49,139 nucleotides of DNA from Acidobacteriaceae bacterium (GTDB lineage Bacteria; Acidobacteriota; Terriglobia; Terriglobales; Acidobacteriaceae), in assembly GCA_025355505.1 (NCBI GenBank), contig JANXZM010000037.1, positions 1 to 49,139 on the forward strand. The letters run 5' to 3'. Below, in pieces: positions 32,360 to 41,370 of this stretch (its first letter is position 1; every line of letters starts with the position of its first letter). A model generated the notes under the pieces. The model made no database searches. It saw only the letters and a list, made by a program, of their open reading frames with translations, and was not told the origin of the DNA. Position numbers and translations under genes: made by a program.

Positions 32360-33751
32360 TCACTCCTCCGCGGCCAGGATTGCATCCTGCGGCCGGCCGT
32401 ATTCTTTCAGCTTGTTATGCAGCGTCTTTAGGCTGATGCCGAGTTTCCCCGCGGCTTTGGTCTTGTTGTTATTGTAGGCCTGCAGAGTTTTCAGGATCAG
32501 CAGCTTCTCGGCTTCCCCAACCGTCGTGCCCACGCCCAGGTGCACGGCATCGGGATCGTTCGCCACCTGCCGGACACTCTGACCAAAGCCAGGCGGCAAG
32601 TGCTTGGTTTCCACCAGTCCGCTTTCGCAGACGATGACAGCGCGTTCCAGCGTGTTGCGCAACTCGCGCACATTGCCCGGCCACGAATAAGTCTGGAACA
32701 TATTGAGCACGGCCTCGCTGACGTCCGCCACCTTGCGATTATGCTTGCGGTTCATGTCCGCGAGCAGATTTTTCACTAACTCGCGGATATCTTCTTTATG
32801 CTCGCGCAGCGCCGGCATGTGAATATTGAAAACGTTGAGCCGGTAATAAAGATCCTCGCGTAGTTCACCATTGGCCACGGCATCGTCGGGTACTTTGTTG
32901 GTCGCGGCGAGCACGCGCACGTCCACCGAAGTTTCGTTTTTGCTGCCGAGTCGCCGCAGTTTGTGGTCTTCGAGCACGCGCAGCAGCTTAGCCTGGGTGT
33001 TCACTGGCATCTCGCCAATCTCGTCGAGCAGCAGGGTTCCGCCTTCAGCCAGTTCGAAGCAGCCGGTGCGGCGCTCCAGCGCGCCGGTGAATGCGCCTTT
33101 TTCGTGGCCAAAAATTTCGCTCTCGATCAGCGTCTCGGGAATGGCGGCACAATTAATGGGGACGAAAGCTTTGTTGCGCCGTGGACTTAGATCGTGGATG
33201 GTGCGCGCCACCAATTCCTTGCCGGTGCCACTGGCCCCGGTGATCAACACCGAGGCCGTGCTCGGAGCCACCAACTCGATGAGCCGGAAGATTTCCTGCA
33301 TTTGAGGGGAGGCGCCGACCAGCAGGCCAAGCGCACCTTTATCGCGCAAGCGGCGGCGCAGCGCTTCATTTTCGGTGCGGGTGTTCAGTATCTCCCCGAG
33401 GTTGGTGAGGATGGAGCGCAGCCGGTGAAAATCGATGGGCTTCTCGATGTAGTCCTGCACGCCCAGCCGGCCCGCGTGAAACGCGGTGTCAGTGGCCTTC
33501 TGGGCGGTGACCATGACCACGGCGATGGACTGCGACATGTCGGCAAGTTTCTCCGCCAGTTCGATGCCGCCCATGCGGGGCATCTTCACGTCGGTGATGA
33601 CGATGGACGGAGTGAAGACGAGAATTTTTTCCAGCGCCTCGACGCCGTCGGCGGCGGTGTCGGTGCGATAACCCCAGCTCGAAACTAATTCGGCCAGCCC
33701 AGTTCGTTCGTTCTCTTCGTCTTCAACAATCAGCACGCGTTCCTGTGTCAT
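32360..33751 (-). CDS. Sigma-54-dependent response regulator (NtrC/AtoC family)
   Basis: A 463-residue bacterial enhancer-binding protein. The receiver domain (1-120) has the acidic pair in VEDEEN, phospho-acceptor Asp54 (ITDVKMPRMGG) and the conserved lysine in DYIEKP. The AAA+ domain (about 140-385) has Walker A GASGTGKE (172-179) and the sigma-54 contact loop GAFTGA (219-224). The C-terminus is a Fis-type helix-turn-helix (AAGKLGISLKTLHNKLKEYG). It activates RNA polymerase with sigma-54 once phosphorylated, presumably by the kinase downstream. Target promoters are not evident; I found no convincing -24/-12 site nearby. Confidence 0.96.
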   Translation of the reverse strand: MTQERVLIVEDEENERTGLAELVSSWGYRTDTAADGVEALEKILVFTPSIVITDVKMPRMGGIELAEKLADMSQSIAVVMVTAQKATDTAFHAGRLGVQDYIEKPIDFHRLRSILTNLGEILNTRTENEALRRRLRDKGALGLLVGASPQMQEIFRLIELVAPSTASVLITGASGTGKELVARTIHDLSPRRNKAFVPINCAAIPETLIESEIFGHEKGAFTGALERRTGCFELAEGGTLLLDEIGEMPVNTQAKLLRVLEDHKLRRLGSKNETSVDVRVLAATNKVPDDAVANGELREDLYYRLNVFNIHMPALREHKEDIRELVKNLLADMNRKHNRKVADVSEAVLNMFQTYSWPGNVRELRNTLERAVIVCESGLVETKHLPPGFGQSVRQVANDPDAVHLGVGTTVGEAEKLLILKTLQAYNNNKTKAAGKLGISLKTLHNKLKEYGRPQDAILAAEE

Positions 33752-34058
33752 AATTTTTTATGTCCCGGAGCTCAATGAGCATTATTCAGGGAAGCGCGCC
33801 GCGTCGCAACCCGGCTGGGGATGAGGGAATATCAATCTGAGATCACTCCGGAGCAACCGGCTGCAGAAGTCGGCTCACGGCCCCACGAGAGCTATAAGAA
33901 TATCCGCCACCAATTCTTTTTCTTTTGTAAAATGCCCGGTTGCTGTAGAATTCTCTGTTCCCAGGTGAAGCGTATCCGTAGGTGGCGTAATGCTTTATCG
34001 ATTACAGTTCTGTTTAGATAAGTTTGTATTTGCAGTGGATTCGATTCGGAGGAACTCA
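33752..34058. other. Divergent intergenic region between the response regulator and OmpA gene
   Basis: 307 bases. No gene. A TGCCCGGTTGCT sequence at about 33935 superficially resembles a sigma-54 promoter but lacks the GG of the -24 element. Confidence 0.4.
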
Positions 34059-35888
34059 ATGTCACTTTGTCACGAAACTTACCGGAAATGCGCGAGTGTC
34101 GCGCTGGCCCTGGCCCTTGTTCTGATTGCGGTGCCAGTTTTGCTGAACGCACAAACCGCGCCCAAAGCGCCAACTGTACAGTCGTCGGATGACTTCCCCA
34201 AGGTGGAGCTGTTCCTGGGCTATCAGTGGTTGAACCCTGGCGGGAACATTCCGGATCAAAGCCAACCGCCCAACGCTTTCAAGCTGCCCTCGATTGCGCA
34301 GGGTTTCGGCACCAACCTGTCCTACAACTTCACCAGGAATTTGGCACTGGAAGGCAATTACGGCGGGGATTGGAACCGCAACGCCAGCATCAGCGCGGCG
34401 GGCATTGGGCCGAAGTACACCTGGCGTGGCGATGGTGTGAGTTTTTTCGCGCACACCCTGGTTGGATTCCAGCGCCTGTCATCAAGAGGTATCCAATCCA
34501 CTAACGGCGTAGCGGCGATTCTTGGCGGCGGTATGGATCTGAAGCTCTGGAAGCCGGTTTCATTGCGACTTTTTGAAGCTGACTACCAGCTCGCGCGGAT
34601 GAACTTCTCTGGCAATGTGCCGGCGAACGACAGCGCGTTGCGGCGTCAGACTTATAACGGCGTCCGCCTGAGCAGTGGTCTGGTGTTCAACTTTGGCGGA
34701 GCTCCGGAAGTTCCGGTAGCCGCGGCCTGCTCTATCGACCACAACGAAGTCATGGTCGGTGAGCCGCTGCACGCGACCGTTACCCCCAGTAACTTCAACC
34801 CCAAGCACACACTGAAATACGACTGGACAAGCACCGGCGGCAAGATCGAAGGCAAGGATACCGGCGCTGCCATCGACACCAACGGCGCGGCCCCCGGCAG
34901 CTATGCCGCCACCGCCAGTGTCACCGATCCCAAGGTCAAGAAAAACGGAGTGGCCAATTGCACTTCGAACTTCACCGTGAAGCCGCTGAATCCGCCGCAG
35001 ATTTCGTGCTCGGCAAATCCAGCAATGGTCGAAGTCGGAACGTCCTCGATGATCACCTGCATCTGCACGAGTCCTGACAACGCGACGGTCACAGTGGGCA
35101 ACTGGACCTCCAGTGCGGGGAGCATCGCGGGCAGCGGCAATTCCGCGACACTTAGCACTACCGGCGCATCCGCAGGTCCGGCAACGGTGAATGCAACCTG
35201 TACTGATTCTCGCGGCTTGACGGCCTCGACTTCGAGTTCGGTCGCAGTGAATAACCCGCCACCGCCACCGGCGCCAGTTGTGGACAAAGTGCTGGAGGCC
35301 AGGCTCTTGCTTCACAGCGTGTATTTCGTGACCGACAAACCGTCGATTAAGGCCCCCAATGCCGGCATGGTTAAGAGTCAGGAACAAACCCTCGTGGCAC
35401 TGGCTGCGGACTTCAAGAAATATCTTGAGGCCAAGCCGGATGCTCACCTGACCCTCGAAGGACACGCCGACGTGCGTGGCTCCGTGCCGTACAACCAGGC
35501 ACTCTCCGAGCGTCGAGTGGCGCGCGTCAAGAGCTTCCTGGTCGAGCAGGGTGTCCCTGAGGCCGACCTGGACACCAAGGCTTTCGGCAATCAGCACAAC
35601 CTGACCGCAGCCGAGGTGAAGTCGGCGGTCGAGCAGAACCCTGAGCTGACGAAAGAGGAACAGGCCAGGTTCCTGCGCAACCTAACGGTAATCAAATGGG
35701 CGAGCAATCGCCGGGTGGACGTCACGTTGAACGTTGCCGGCCAAACCGAAACTTCGGTGCGGCAGTACCCGTTCAATGCTGCTGATTCATTGACCCTGAT
35801 TGGCGGCAGGGAGGCTGACAGGAAAGCCGCCGCAGCAAAGAAGGCTCCAGTAGCAAAGAAGGGCATTAAGAAACCGGCGAAAAAGTAG
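34059..35888 (+). CDS. OmpA-family outer-membrane protein with Ig-like inserts
   Basis: A 609-residue envelope protein. After a signal peptide (ALALALVLIAVPVLLNAQ), residues 45-215 look like an eight-stranded OmpA-type barrel (KVELFLGYQWLNPGG near the start, VRLSSGLVFNFGG at the end). About 220-395 holds two Ig-like beta domains, each starting with a Cys-containing strand (AAACSIDHNEVMVGEPLHAT; ISCSANPAMVEVGTSSMITC). A penta-proline linker follows near 400, then the OmpA peptidoglycan-binding domain with EGHADVRGSVPYNQALSERR. It has an unusual insertion rich in Glu/Gln before the last strand and ends in a Lys/Ala-rich tail. GGAGGAACT precedes the ATG; the extra open frame upstream of 34059 is not likely translated. 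Confidence 0.92.
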   Translation: MSLCHETYRKCASVALALALVLIAVPVLLNAQTAPKAPTVQSSDDFPKVELFLGYQWLNPGGNIPDQSQPPNAFKLPSIAQGFGTNLSYNFTRNLALEGNYGGDWNRNASISAAGIGPKYTWRGDGVSFFAHTLVGFQRLSSRGIQSTNGVAAILGGGMDLKLWKPVSLRLFEADYQLARMNFSGNVPANDSALRRQTYNGVRLSSGLVFNFGGAPEVPVAAACSIDHNEVMVGEPLHATVTPSNFNPKHTLKYDWTSTGGKIEGKDTGAAIDTNGAAPGSYAATASVTDPKVKKNGVANCTSNFTVKPLNPPQISCSANPAMVEVGTSSMITCICTSPDNATVTVGNWTSSAGSIAGSGNSATLSTTGASAGPATVNATCTDSRGLTASTSSSVAVNNPPPPPAPVVDKVLEARLLLHSVYFVTDKPSIKAPNAGMVKSQEQTLVALAADFKKYLEAKPDAHLTLEGHADVRGSVPYNQALSERRVARVKSFLVEQGVPEADLDTKAFGNQHNLTAAEVKSAVEQNPELTKEEQARFLRNLTVIKWASNRRVDVTLNVAGQTETSVRQYPFNAADSLTLIGGREADRKAAAAKKAPVAKKGIKKPAKK

Positions 35889-35920
35889 TAATCACCGCAG
35901 GGTGAGTGCTGCAAGAAGGC

Positions 35921-35954
35921 AACGGAGGAAGCAGAAATGCTTCCTCCGTTTTTT
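35921..35954 (+). terminator. Rho-independent terminator of the OmpA gene
   Basis: A perfect 12-base stem AACGGAGGAAGC / GCTTCCTCCGTT, six-base loop, then TTTTTT, 32 bases after the OmpA stop. Any start for the next gene within this hairpin is therefore unlikely. Confidence 0.92.
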
Positions 35955-36035
35955 CTGCGAATCGCTGCTAAGCCAACTCAGTATCCTGAGCTTGCGTTCT
36001 TTGCACGGGTAGTCAACAATCCAGTTATTACTGAT

Positions 36036-36671
36036 ATGCGACTTACTTGTGGACTTGCGATTGCGTTTTGGCTGAGCTTCCCGGCTGCGGGAATGGCTTG
36101 GTGGCAACAGGACGCGGCAGGCGGGGCGAATTCCGCTGGACAAGCTCCGGCTGCGCCCGCGGCTCGGGCAGAGACCGCGCCGGCGCAGCAGGTTCCCGCA
36201 GAGACTACGCGGGCTGAGCTCGACAATCCGAAGACTGCGGTGGCGGAGCACAAAAAAGCGCCGGAGAGCGTGGCGAAGAAGAAAATGGGTGCTGGTTCGG
36301 CGAGCGGAGTTTCGGGGGGTGGAACCAGGAAACGCCGCAAGGGGACCGCGTCGGCTCCCGAGGGGGCTCCGCGGAAGATTGTGGTTCGCGAGGGCGGGGC
36401 GATCGAACCCCCGGCGCAGATTGCTCCCGACATCACGCCCGCGGAAGCTACTCGTCATCGCCAGAACGCGGAACGGTTGCTGGGAGCTACCGACGTCCAA
36501 CTGAAACAACTGGCGGGACGTACGCTGGACGACCGACAGCAGGAGACGGTGGGACAGATCCGCAACTATATGGATGGCGCGCGTTCGGCGTTGAAGGAAG
36601 GCGACGTGCGGAGAGCGAGCACGCTGGCGGAGAAGGGACATATGCTGGCGGAAGATTTGGTGAAGCATTAG
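36036..36671 (+). CDS. Secreted Ala/Pro-rich protein of unknown function
   Basis: 211 residues beginning MRLTCGLAIAFWLSFPAAGM, a signal peptide. Residues 25-125 are low-complexity (Ala, Pro, Lys, Gly; SGVSGGGTRKRRKG in the middle) and probably disordered. The C-terminal 70 residues are helical and charged (PAEATRHRQNAERLLGATDV; then QQETVGQIRNYMDGARSALK; ending LAEKGHMLAEDLVKH), which resembles coiled-coil periplasmic tails of Acidobacteriota proteins (recollection). The ATG at 36036 follows the OmpA terminator; the frame is open further upstream, but that would place the start within the hairpin. Function unknown. Confidence 0.7.
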   Translation: MRLTCGLAIAFWLSFPAAGMAWWQQDAAGGANSAGQAPAAPAARAETAPAQQVPAETTRAELDNPKTAVAEHKKAPESVAKKKMGAGSASGVSGGGTRKRRKGTASAPEGAPRKIVVREGGAIEPPAQIAPDITPAEATRHRQNAERLLGATDVQLKQLAGRTLDDRQQETVGQIRNYMDGARSALKEGDVRRASTLAEKGHMLAEDLVKH

Positions 36672-36681
36672 GGACGGTTGA

Positions 36682-36843
36682 AACGCCCGCCTTGTGTCTC
36701 GACAAACGACCGCCAAACTGGGCACTTGCACAGTGGATTTGTTGCACGTGGCGGCAGCACTCGAACTGGGTGTGGACTACTTCTACAGCTTCGACCGGCA
36801 ACCGAGAAAACTGGCTCAAACCGTGCGTCTGAAGTTGAACTAG
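36682..36843 (+). pseudogene. PIN-domain (VapC-type) toxin, C-terminal remnant
   Basis: An open stretch without a start codon encodes about 53 residues that read as the end of a PIN ribonuclease: LGTCTVDLLHVAAALELGVD followed by YFYSFDRQPRKLAQTVRLKLN and a stop at 36841-36843. The aspartates of TVDLLH and SFDRQ correspond to the third and fourth acidic residues of the PIN active site. An in-frame stop (36679-36681) lies directly upstream, and the N-terminal half and any antitoxin gene are missing. It is a relic of a toxin-antitoxin pair. Confidence 0.7.
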
Positions 36844-36931
36844 GAGAGCCGCCGCGTGATCAGTGGTCTGGTGGAGCGACGGGCGTCCTCGCGGTGTTTT
36901 CTGGGCGGGACGCCCGGCTTGCGGCAATCCC

Positions 36932-37585
36932 CTACTTTCTTCCTTCCCGCTTCTGGGCTAGGACCAGTCCGCGCGGGGTGGGCAAGAGGACGGCGGAGAT
37001 GAGGCCGTCCTGTTCGAGTTTGAGCGCGGCTTCGCGGACGATTTTCAAGTGTGAACTGGCGTCGTGCATCAGGATCAGGCCAAAGGGGCTGATCTGCGGC
37101 AGGAAGCGGCGAATTTCCTGCTCACGGATGGGCATATCGCTGTCGCTGAAGAAAAGATCGATTGTGCCTTCGACTTTCATGTCGAGGCTTGATGCATGGC
37201 GCAGATCGATCCACTCGGCGAGTCCGGAAGCCTGGATTCTAGCCTTGGCGTTCTCATAGATCTCGTGGTCGAACTCGCAGGTGATGACGCGCCCGCGTCC
37301 GTTGGCTTGCAGTCCCTCGGCGATCCAGAGAGTGCTCATGGCGCTGAAGGTTCCGGTCTCCACCACCAGTTCGGGCTTGATGGTGGTGACGAGGGTGCGC
37401 AGGAACTCGAGCACCTCGGCTTCGGCGGTCATGGAATCGAACATGTGCCAGCGCTCGGGGTGCGGACACTCGGGCGTAGGGCGATGGTATTCGGGTTCCA
37501 GTCGATCGCCGGTGCGTTCGATCTGTCGCAGGATGCGGCGCTCCTGCTTTTCTTTCTTGAAAAAGCGGCGAAGGCTGAAAGACAT
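36932..37585 (-). CDS. Class I SAM-dependent methyltransferase
   Basis: A 217-residue enzyme with an O-methyltransferase-like Rossmann fold. SAM-binding motif I is LVVETGTFSAMSTLWIAEGL (about 73-92), motif II ends in ITCEFDHEI (acidic residue binding the ribose), and IDLFFSDSDMP supplies the catalytic or metal-contacting aspartates. The first 30 residues are strongly basic (FFKKEKQERRILRQIERTGD). The acceptor is unknown; the fold is shared by catechol-like O-methyltransferases and sugar or lipid methyltransferases. Leftward, about 108 bases after glgC, so possibly co-transcribed with it. Confidence 0.82.
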   Translation of the reverse strand: MSFSLRRFFKKEKQERRILRQIERTGDRLEPEYHRPTPECPHPERWHMFDSMTAEAEVLEFLRTLVTTIKPELVVETGTFSAMSTLWIAEGLQANGRGRVITCEFDHEIYENAKARIQASGLAEWIDLRHASSLDMKVEGTIDLFFSDSDMPIREQEIRRFLPQISPFGLILMHDASSHLKIVREAALKLEQDGLISAVLLPTPRGLVLAQKREGRK

Positions 37586-37692
37586 AGAGTAGAGAAGTGT
37601 ACCGGAAGACGGTTGACGGTTGTCCGTTGTCCGTCTTCTGTCAGCGGGAGCCCAAATGGTTTGATTGAGAACAGAGAACCGAGAACAGGTTT

Positions 37693-38943
37693 CTACTCAC
37701 TGGTGAAGTAGTCCACAGTCACGGGGTTCTCAAACAGGGAATAATCGCGGGTCACGACCGTGATGCCGCTGTCGGTGACAAAGTAGCGCTCGCGGTCCGC
37801 TTCAATATCGTAGCCGATGGTGGTTCCTTCGGGAATGTGCACATCGCGGTCGATGATGGCTTTCCGAATGCGGCAACTGCGTCCCACGTTTACGTGTGAG
37901 AACAGAATACAGTCCTCGATCTCGGTGTAAGAGTTGACGCGCACATTCGGAGACACCACGCAATTTTGAAGGGAGCCGCCGGAAATGACGCAGCCGGAGG
38001 AAACCAGGGAATCGAGGGCGTGGCCCATGCGCCCAGTTTCGGCAAATACGAATTTTGCCGGCGGATACTGGCGCTGATGAGTGCGGATAGGCCAGGCTTC
38101 GTCGTAAAGATTGAAGACGGGAGAGACCGAAACCAGGTCCATGTTGGCTTCGTAGTAAGCGTCGAGTGTGCCTACGTCACGCCAGTAGAGGGCTTCTTTC
38201 TTGTTTTCGTCGACAAAATTGAAAGCGAAGACGCGGTGGTCGTCCAGCATTTTAGGCAGAATATTCTTTCCGAAATCGTGACTGGAGTCGGGATCCTCGG
38301 CGTCTTTGAGCAGCACGGGGATGAGCACGTCGGTGTTGAAAATATAGATGCCCATCGATGCTGAAATTTTGGTGGGATCGTAGGGCGAACGCAAATCGGT
38401 CTGGTTCGGTTTTTCCAGGAAGCCGGTGATGCGATGGTCGTGGTCGATATCGACGACGCCGAAATGGCGGCATTCAGCCGGGTCGGTGGTCAGGGTGGCA
38501 ACGGTGACGTCGGCGCCCGCGTCCCGGTGCTGTTTGAGCATGCGCTCGTAATTCATTTTGTAAATGTGATCGCCGGAGAGGATGAGGACGTACTTGGGCT
38601 GCTCGGAGCCGATGGAATAGATATTCTGATAGACCGCGTCGGCAGTCCCCATGTACCAGTTCTCGCTGACCCGCTTCATGGGGGGCAGGATTTCGATGAA
38701 CTCGCCGATTTCACGGCCGAAAATGTTCCAGCCTTCGCGGATCTGGCGATTGAGCGAGAGCGCCTTGTATTGCGTGAGGATAAAGACGCGGCGCAGGCCG
38801 GAGTTGACGCAATTGGAAAGCGTAATGTCGATGATGCGGTAAATGCCGCCGAAGGTCACAGCGGGTTTGGCACGATCACGGGTGAGTGGATAGAGGCGCT
38901 CGCCAGCGCCACCGGCGAGCAAGATTCCGAGCGTATCTTTCAT
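37693..38943 (-). CDS. glgC: Glucose-1-phosphate adenylyltransferase
   Basis: A 416-residue ADP-glucose pyrophosphorylase: it makes ADP-glucose from ATP and glucose-1-phosphate, the committed step of bacterial glycogen synthesis. The N-terminal nucleotidyltransferase domain shows GILLAGGAGERLYPLTRDRA and KPAVTFGGIYRIIDITLSNC, then NWYMGTADAVYQN and ILSGDHIYKMNYERML, and the glucose-1-phosphate site FLEKP. The C-terminal left-handed beta-helix begins near SGGSLQNCVVSPNVRV. The ATG at 38943 gives the normal start MKDTLGILLAGG; a longer frame upstream is not expected. No other glycogen gene is nearby. Confidence 0.95.
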   Translation of the reverse strand: MKDTLGILLAGGAGERLYPLTRDRAKPAVTFGGIYRIIDITLSNCVNSGLRRVFILTQYKALSLNRQIREGWNIFGREIGEFIEILPPMKRVSENWYMGTADAVYQNIYSIGSEQPKYVLILSGDHIYKMNYERMLKQHRDAGADVTVATLTTDPAECRHFGVVDIDHDHRITGFLEKPNQTDLRSPYDPTKISASMGIYIFNTDVLIPVLLKDAEDPDSSHDFGKNILPKMLDDHRVFAFNFVDENKKEALYWRDVGTLDAYYEANMDLVSVSPVFNLYDEAWPIRTHQRQYPPAKFVFAETGRMGHALDSLVSSGCVISGGSLQNCVVSPNVRVNSYTEIEDCILFSHVNVGRSCRIRKAIIDRDVHIPEGTTIGYDIEADRERYFVTDSGITVVTRDYSLFENPVTVDYFTSE

Positions 38944-39039
38944 CGGCTCACACTGTAAGGATGCAGCGTGCAAGGCTGCCCCGGGTCAAGGCGAAATACT
39001 AGCACACGGCTGCGCGTTGTGACCGCAGCGGTGAGGCAC

Positions 39040-39068
39040 AAAAAAGGCGGCATGGCTGGCATGCCGCC
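39040..39068 (-). terminator. Rho-independent terminator of the nucleotide-sugar dehydrogenase gene
   Basis: In the leftward sense GGCGGCATG-CCAGC-CATGCCGCC followed by TTTTTT, a perfect nine-base stem, 60 bases after the stop at 39129. Confidence 0.92.
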
Positions 39069-39128
39069 CGGAGCGCCGGTTGTCGAATCAGTGCGCGCAA
39101 ACAAAAGCGTCCGCGCCGCACGCTATCG

Positions 39129-40487
39129 CTAGCAGTGCACGATCTTGCCGCTCTTAATGCCGCGCGTGGCATTCCGTGAATCCACCACCAGGCTGGCGTC
39201 GTTGACAATTGTCTTGTAGTCGTAGTCGGAGTGATCGGTGACGATGAGCACGCAGTCATACTGGCCGAGATTGTCGAGCGAGGAACACTTCATCTGCAGG
39301 TCGTACTTACGGCCGCGGCCAACGAAGGGGAAGTAGGGATCGTTATAGCTGACCACGGCGCCCTCTTTTTGAAGCAGCTCGATAATGGTAAGGGCAGGCG
39401 ACTCGCGCAGGTCGTCAATATCTTTTTTGTAGGCCACGCCCAAAACCAGAATCTTGGATCCGTTGATGGCCTTTTTCTGCCGGTTGAGCGCGGAGATGGT
39501 GGAGGCGATCACGTGGTAGGGCATGGCCACGTTGATTTCTCCAGCCAGTTCGATGAAGCGGGTGCGGAAGTCGAACTCCTTCGCCTTCCAGGAAAGATAG
39601 AAGGGATCGACCGGAATGCAGTGTCCGCCGAGACCCGGCCCGGGATAAAACGGATGGAAGCCGAAGGGCTTGGTGGCGGCAGCGTCGATGATCTCCCAGA
39701 TGTCAAGGTCCATGCGCAGGCAGAGCAGCTTAAGTTCGTTGACCAGCGCGATGTTGACGCAACGGTAAATATTCTCGAGCAACTTGGTCATCTCCGCGGC
39801 AGCAGGTGAGGAAACGGGAACGGTGCGGCGAAAAATGGAGCCGTAGAGCGCGGCGGCGATCTCGCTCGCCTGAGAATCAAGTCCGCCAATCACTTTTGGA
39901 ATATCGTGACGAGCCACCTGGGTGTTGCCGGGATCCTCACGCTCGGGCGAGAACGCGACCCAGATCGCTTTGTCGCCGGCAGCTCCCTTGCGAGATGTTG
40001 TCAGGCCAGCTTTGTTTTCCTGTTCGAGAATGGGAATCAGGACTTCTTCGGTGGTGCCGGGGTAGGTAGTGCTCTCGAGGACGACCATCTGACCGGGACG
40101 CAGATAGGGCGCAACGGCGTGGGCGGTGTTGGTGATGTAACTGAGGTCGGGCTCGTGATATTCGTTGAGCGGGGTGGGGACGCAGATGATAATTGCATCC
40201 ATGGCGGTGATCTGCGAATAGTCAGCCGTGGCTTTGAAGCCATTTGCCCTGGCCGCCGCGATTTCCTCGGGAGTGATGCGAAAAATGTAGGTGCCGCCGC
40301 TGGCGATGGTATCGATTTTCCGCTGATCGATATCGAAGCCGGTGACGGAAAATTTCTGCTCGCTAAAGAGCAGGGCCAGCGGCAAGCCAACGTAGCCGAG
40401 GCCGATGATTCCGACCCGAGCCTGGCGCGCATCGATGCGGCTTTTCAAGTCAGTAAAGAGGGAAGAAGCGGTGAGTTGAGTAGTCAT
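39129..40487 (-). CDS. UDP-N-acetylglucosamine/UDP-sugar 6-dehydrogenase (WbpA-like)
   Basis: A 452-residue nucleotide-sugar dehydrogenase that oxidises C6 of a UDP-linked sugar to the uronic acid with two NAD+. The NAD-binding Rossmann motif is VGIIGLGYVGLPLALLFSEQ (25-44). The catalytic cysteine is Cys290 in GPGLGGHCIPVDPFYLSWKA, a form typical of the UDP-N-acetyl-glucosamine/mannosamine branch (WbpA, TviB, WecC) rather than UDP-glucose dehydrogenase. It would supply an acidic sugar for capsule or lipopolysaccharide; no glycosyltransferase neighbours confirm this. It ends in its own terminator, separating it from glgC. Confidence 0.92.
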   Translation of the reverse strand: MTTQLTASSLFTDLKSRIDARQARVGIIGLGYVGLPLALLFSEQKFSVTGFDIDQRKIDTIASGGTYIFRITPEEIAAARANGFKATADYSQITAMDAIIICVPTPLNEYHEPDLSYITNTAHAVAPYLRPGQMVVLESTTYPGTTEEVLIPILEQENKAGLTTSRKGAAGDKAIWVAFSPEREDPGNTQVARHDIPKVIGGLDSQASEIAAALYGSIFRRTVPVSSPAAAEMTKLLENIYRCVNIALVNELKLLCLRMDLDIWEIIDAAATKPFGFHPFYPGPGLGGHCIPVDPFYLSWKAKEFDFRTRFIELAGEINVAMPYHVIASTISALNRQKKAINGSKILVLGVAYKKDIDDLRESPALTIIELLQKEGAVVSYNDPYFPFVGRGRKYDLQMKCSSLDNLGQYDCVLIVTDHSDYDYKTIVNDASLVVDSRNATRGIKSGKIVHC

Positions 40488-40598
40488 AATATGGCAGAAA
40501 TAATTCTAGCACTGGAGGCCGCGCTTGGGCTGCGGAAGCTGCGGTTGGCCTACGATTGTGCGCGATTTTGATGCGATTGTTACCGGGGGATTGCGATC

Positions 40599-41231
40599 TT
40601 GAGTACTGCCGTAATCGAATTCGCCCAGGCAGCGGTTTCCTTAGTAACATCCGAGGGGATGCGATTCTTAGGGCTACCGATTGTGCTGTTCCTGTTTCTG
40701 GTGGCGCTGGCGAGCCAGGCGGCGAGGTTTCTGGTGGTGGACAAACCGGAAAAGTCCGATGCCATCGTGGTGCTGGCTGGGGAGACCAACTACCGTCCCG
40801 CCCGCGCTCTGGAACTGCTGCGTGAGGGTGTGGCGCCGCGCGTGTTCATGAATGCAGAAGCGCGAAATTTGATTTACGACCAGCAACTGATCGAGATTGC
40901 GCAGAAATACGTGAACGGCCTGCGTGAAGCAAATCGGGTCTCGGTATGTCCGATTGTTGGGTTCTCGACTAATGCTGAGGCCGACGACGTGAGCCGATGC
41001 CTGCAGTCGATGGCGGCGCATCGAGTGCTGATTGTGACTTCGGAATTTCACACTCGCCGCGCCTTGATGATCTTTCGCCATCGCCTGCCGCAATACCAGA
41101 TCAACGTGGCCGCGGCGCGCAATCCGGCGCAATTCGGCGAAGCCTGGTGGACAAACCGCGAATGGGCAAAAACCACTCTGGATGAGTGGTTGAAGATGGC
41201 GTGGTTTGAAGCGGTGGACCGGTGGCGGTAA
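40599..41231 (+). CDS. YdcF/DUF218 family protein
   Basis: A 210-residue protein with an N-terminal membrane anchor (GLPIVLFLFLVALASQAARF) followed by a DUF218 domain. The domain starts KSDAIVVLAGETNYRPARAL, has the internal EADDVSRCLQSM segment, and ends with RVLIVTSEFHTRRALMIFRH, the strand plus conserved SxFHxRRA motif. DUF218 proteins (SanA, YdcF, ElyC) act in envelope or cell-wall-related processes, with no settled reaction. A TTG start at 40599 is used, with GGGGGA about ten bases upstream. Divergent from the nucleotide-sugar dehydrogenase, 111 bases away. Confidence 0.87.
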   Translation: MSTAVIEFAQAAVSLVTSEGMRFLGLPIVLFLFLVALASQAARFLVVDKPEKSDAIVVLAGETNYRPARALELLREGVAPRVFMNAEARNLIYDQQLIEIAQKYVNGLREANRVSVCPIVGFSTNAEADDVSRCLQSMAAHRVLIVTSEFHTRRALMIFRHRLPQYQINVAAARNPAQFGEAWWTNREWAKTTLDEWLKMAWFEAVDRWR

Positions 41232-41370
41232 CAGTGTCCAGTTCTCGGTTCTTAGAACAGACAAGGGTACGAGATGACGGCTTGCGCCAATTCTCAACTG
41301 GGTACTGAGTACTGGCACCTTTTTCTTTTGTGCGATAGTTTGAAGGCTATTCATTTTTGCTGGAGGTTTC

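Noticed and set aside
33930-33950. Possible sigma-54 promoter before the OmpA gene
   Set aside because: TTGCT is present but the GG of the -24 element is missing at the required spacing.
34560-35597. A leftward open frame of about 345 codons opposite the OmpA gene
   Set aside because: Antisense to a gene with signal peptide and OmpA motif; no recognisable domain.
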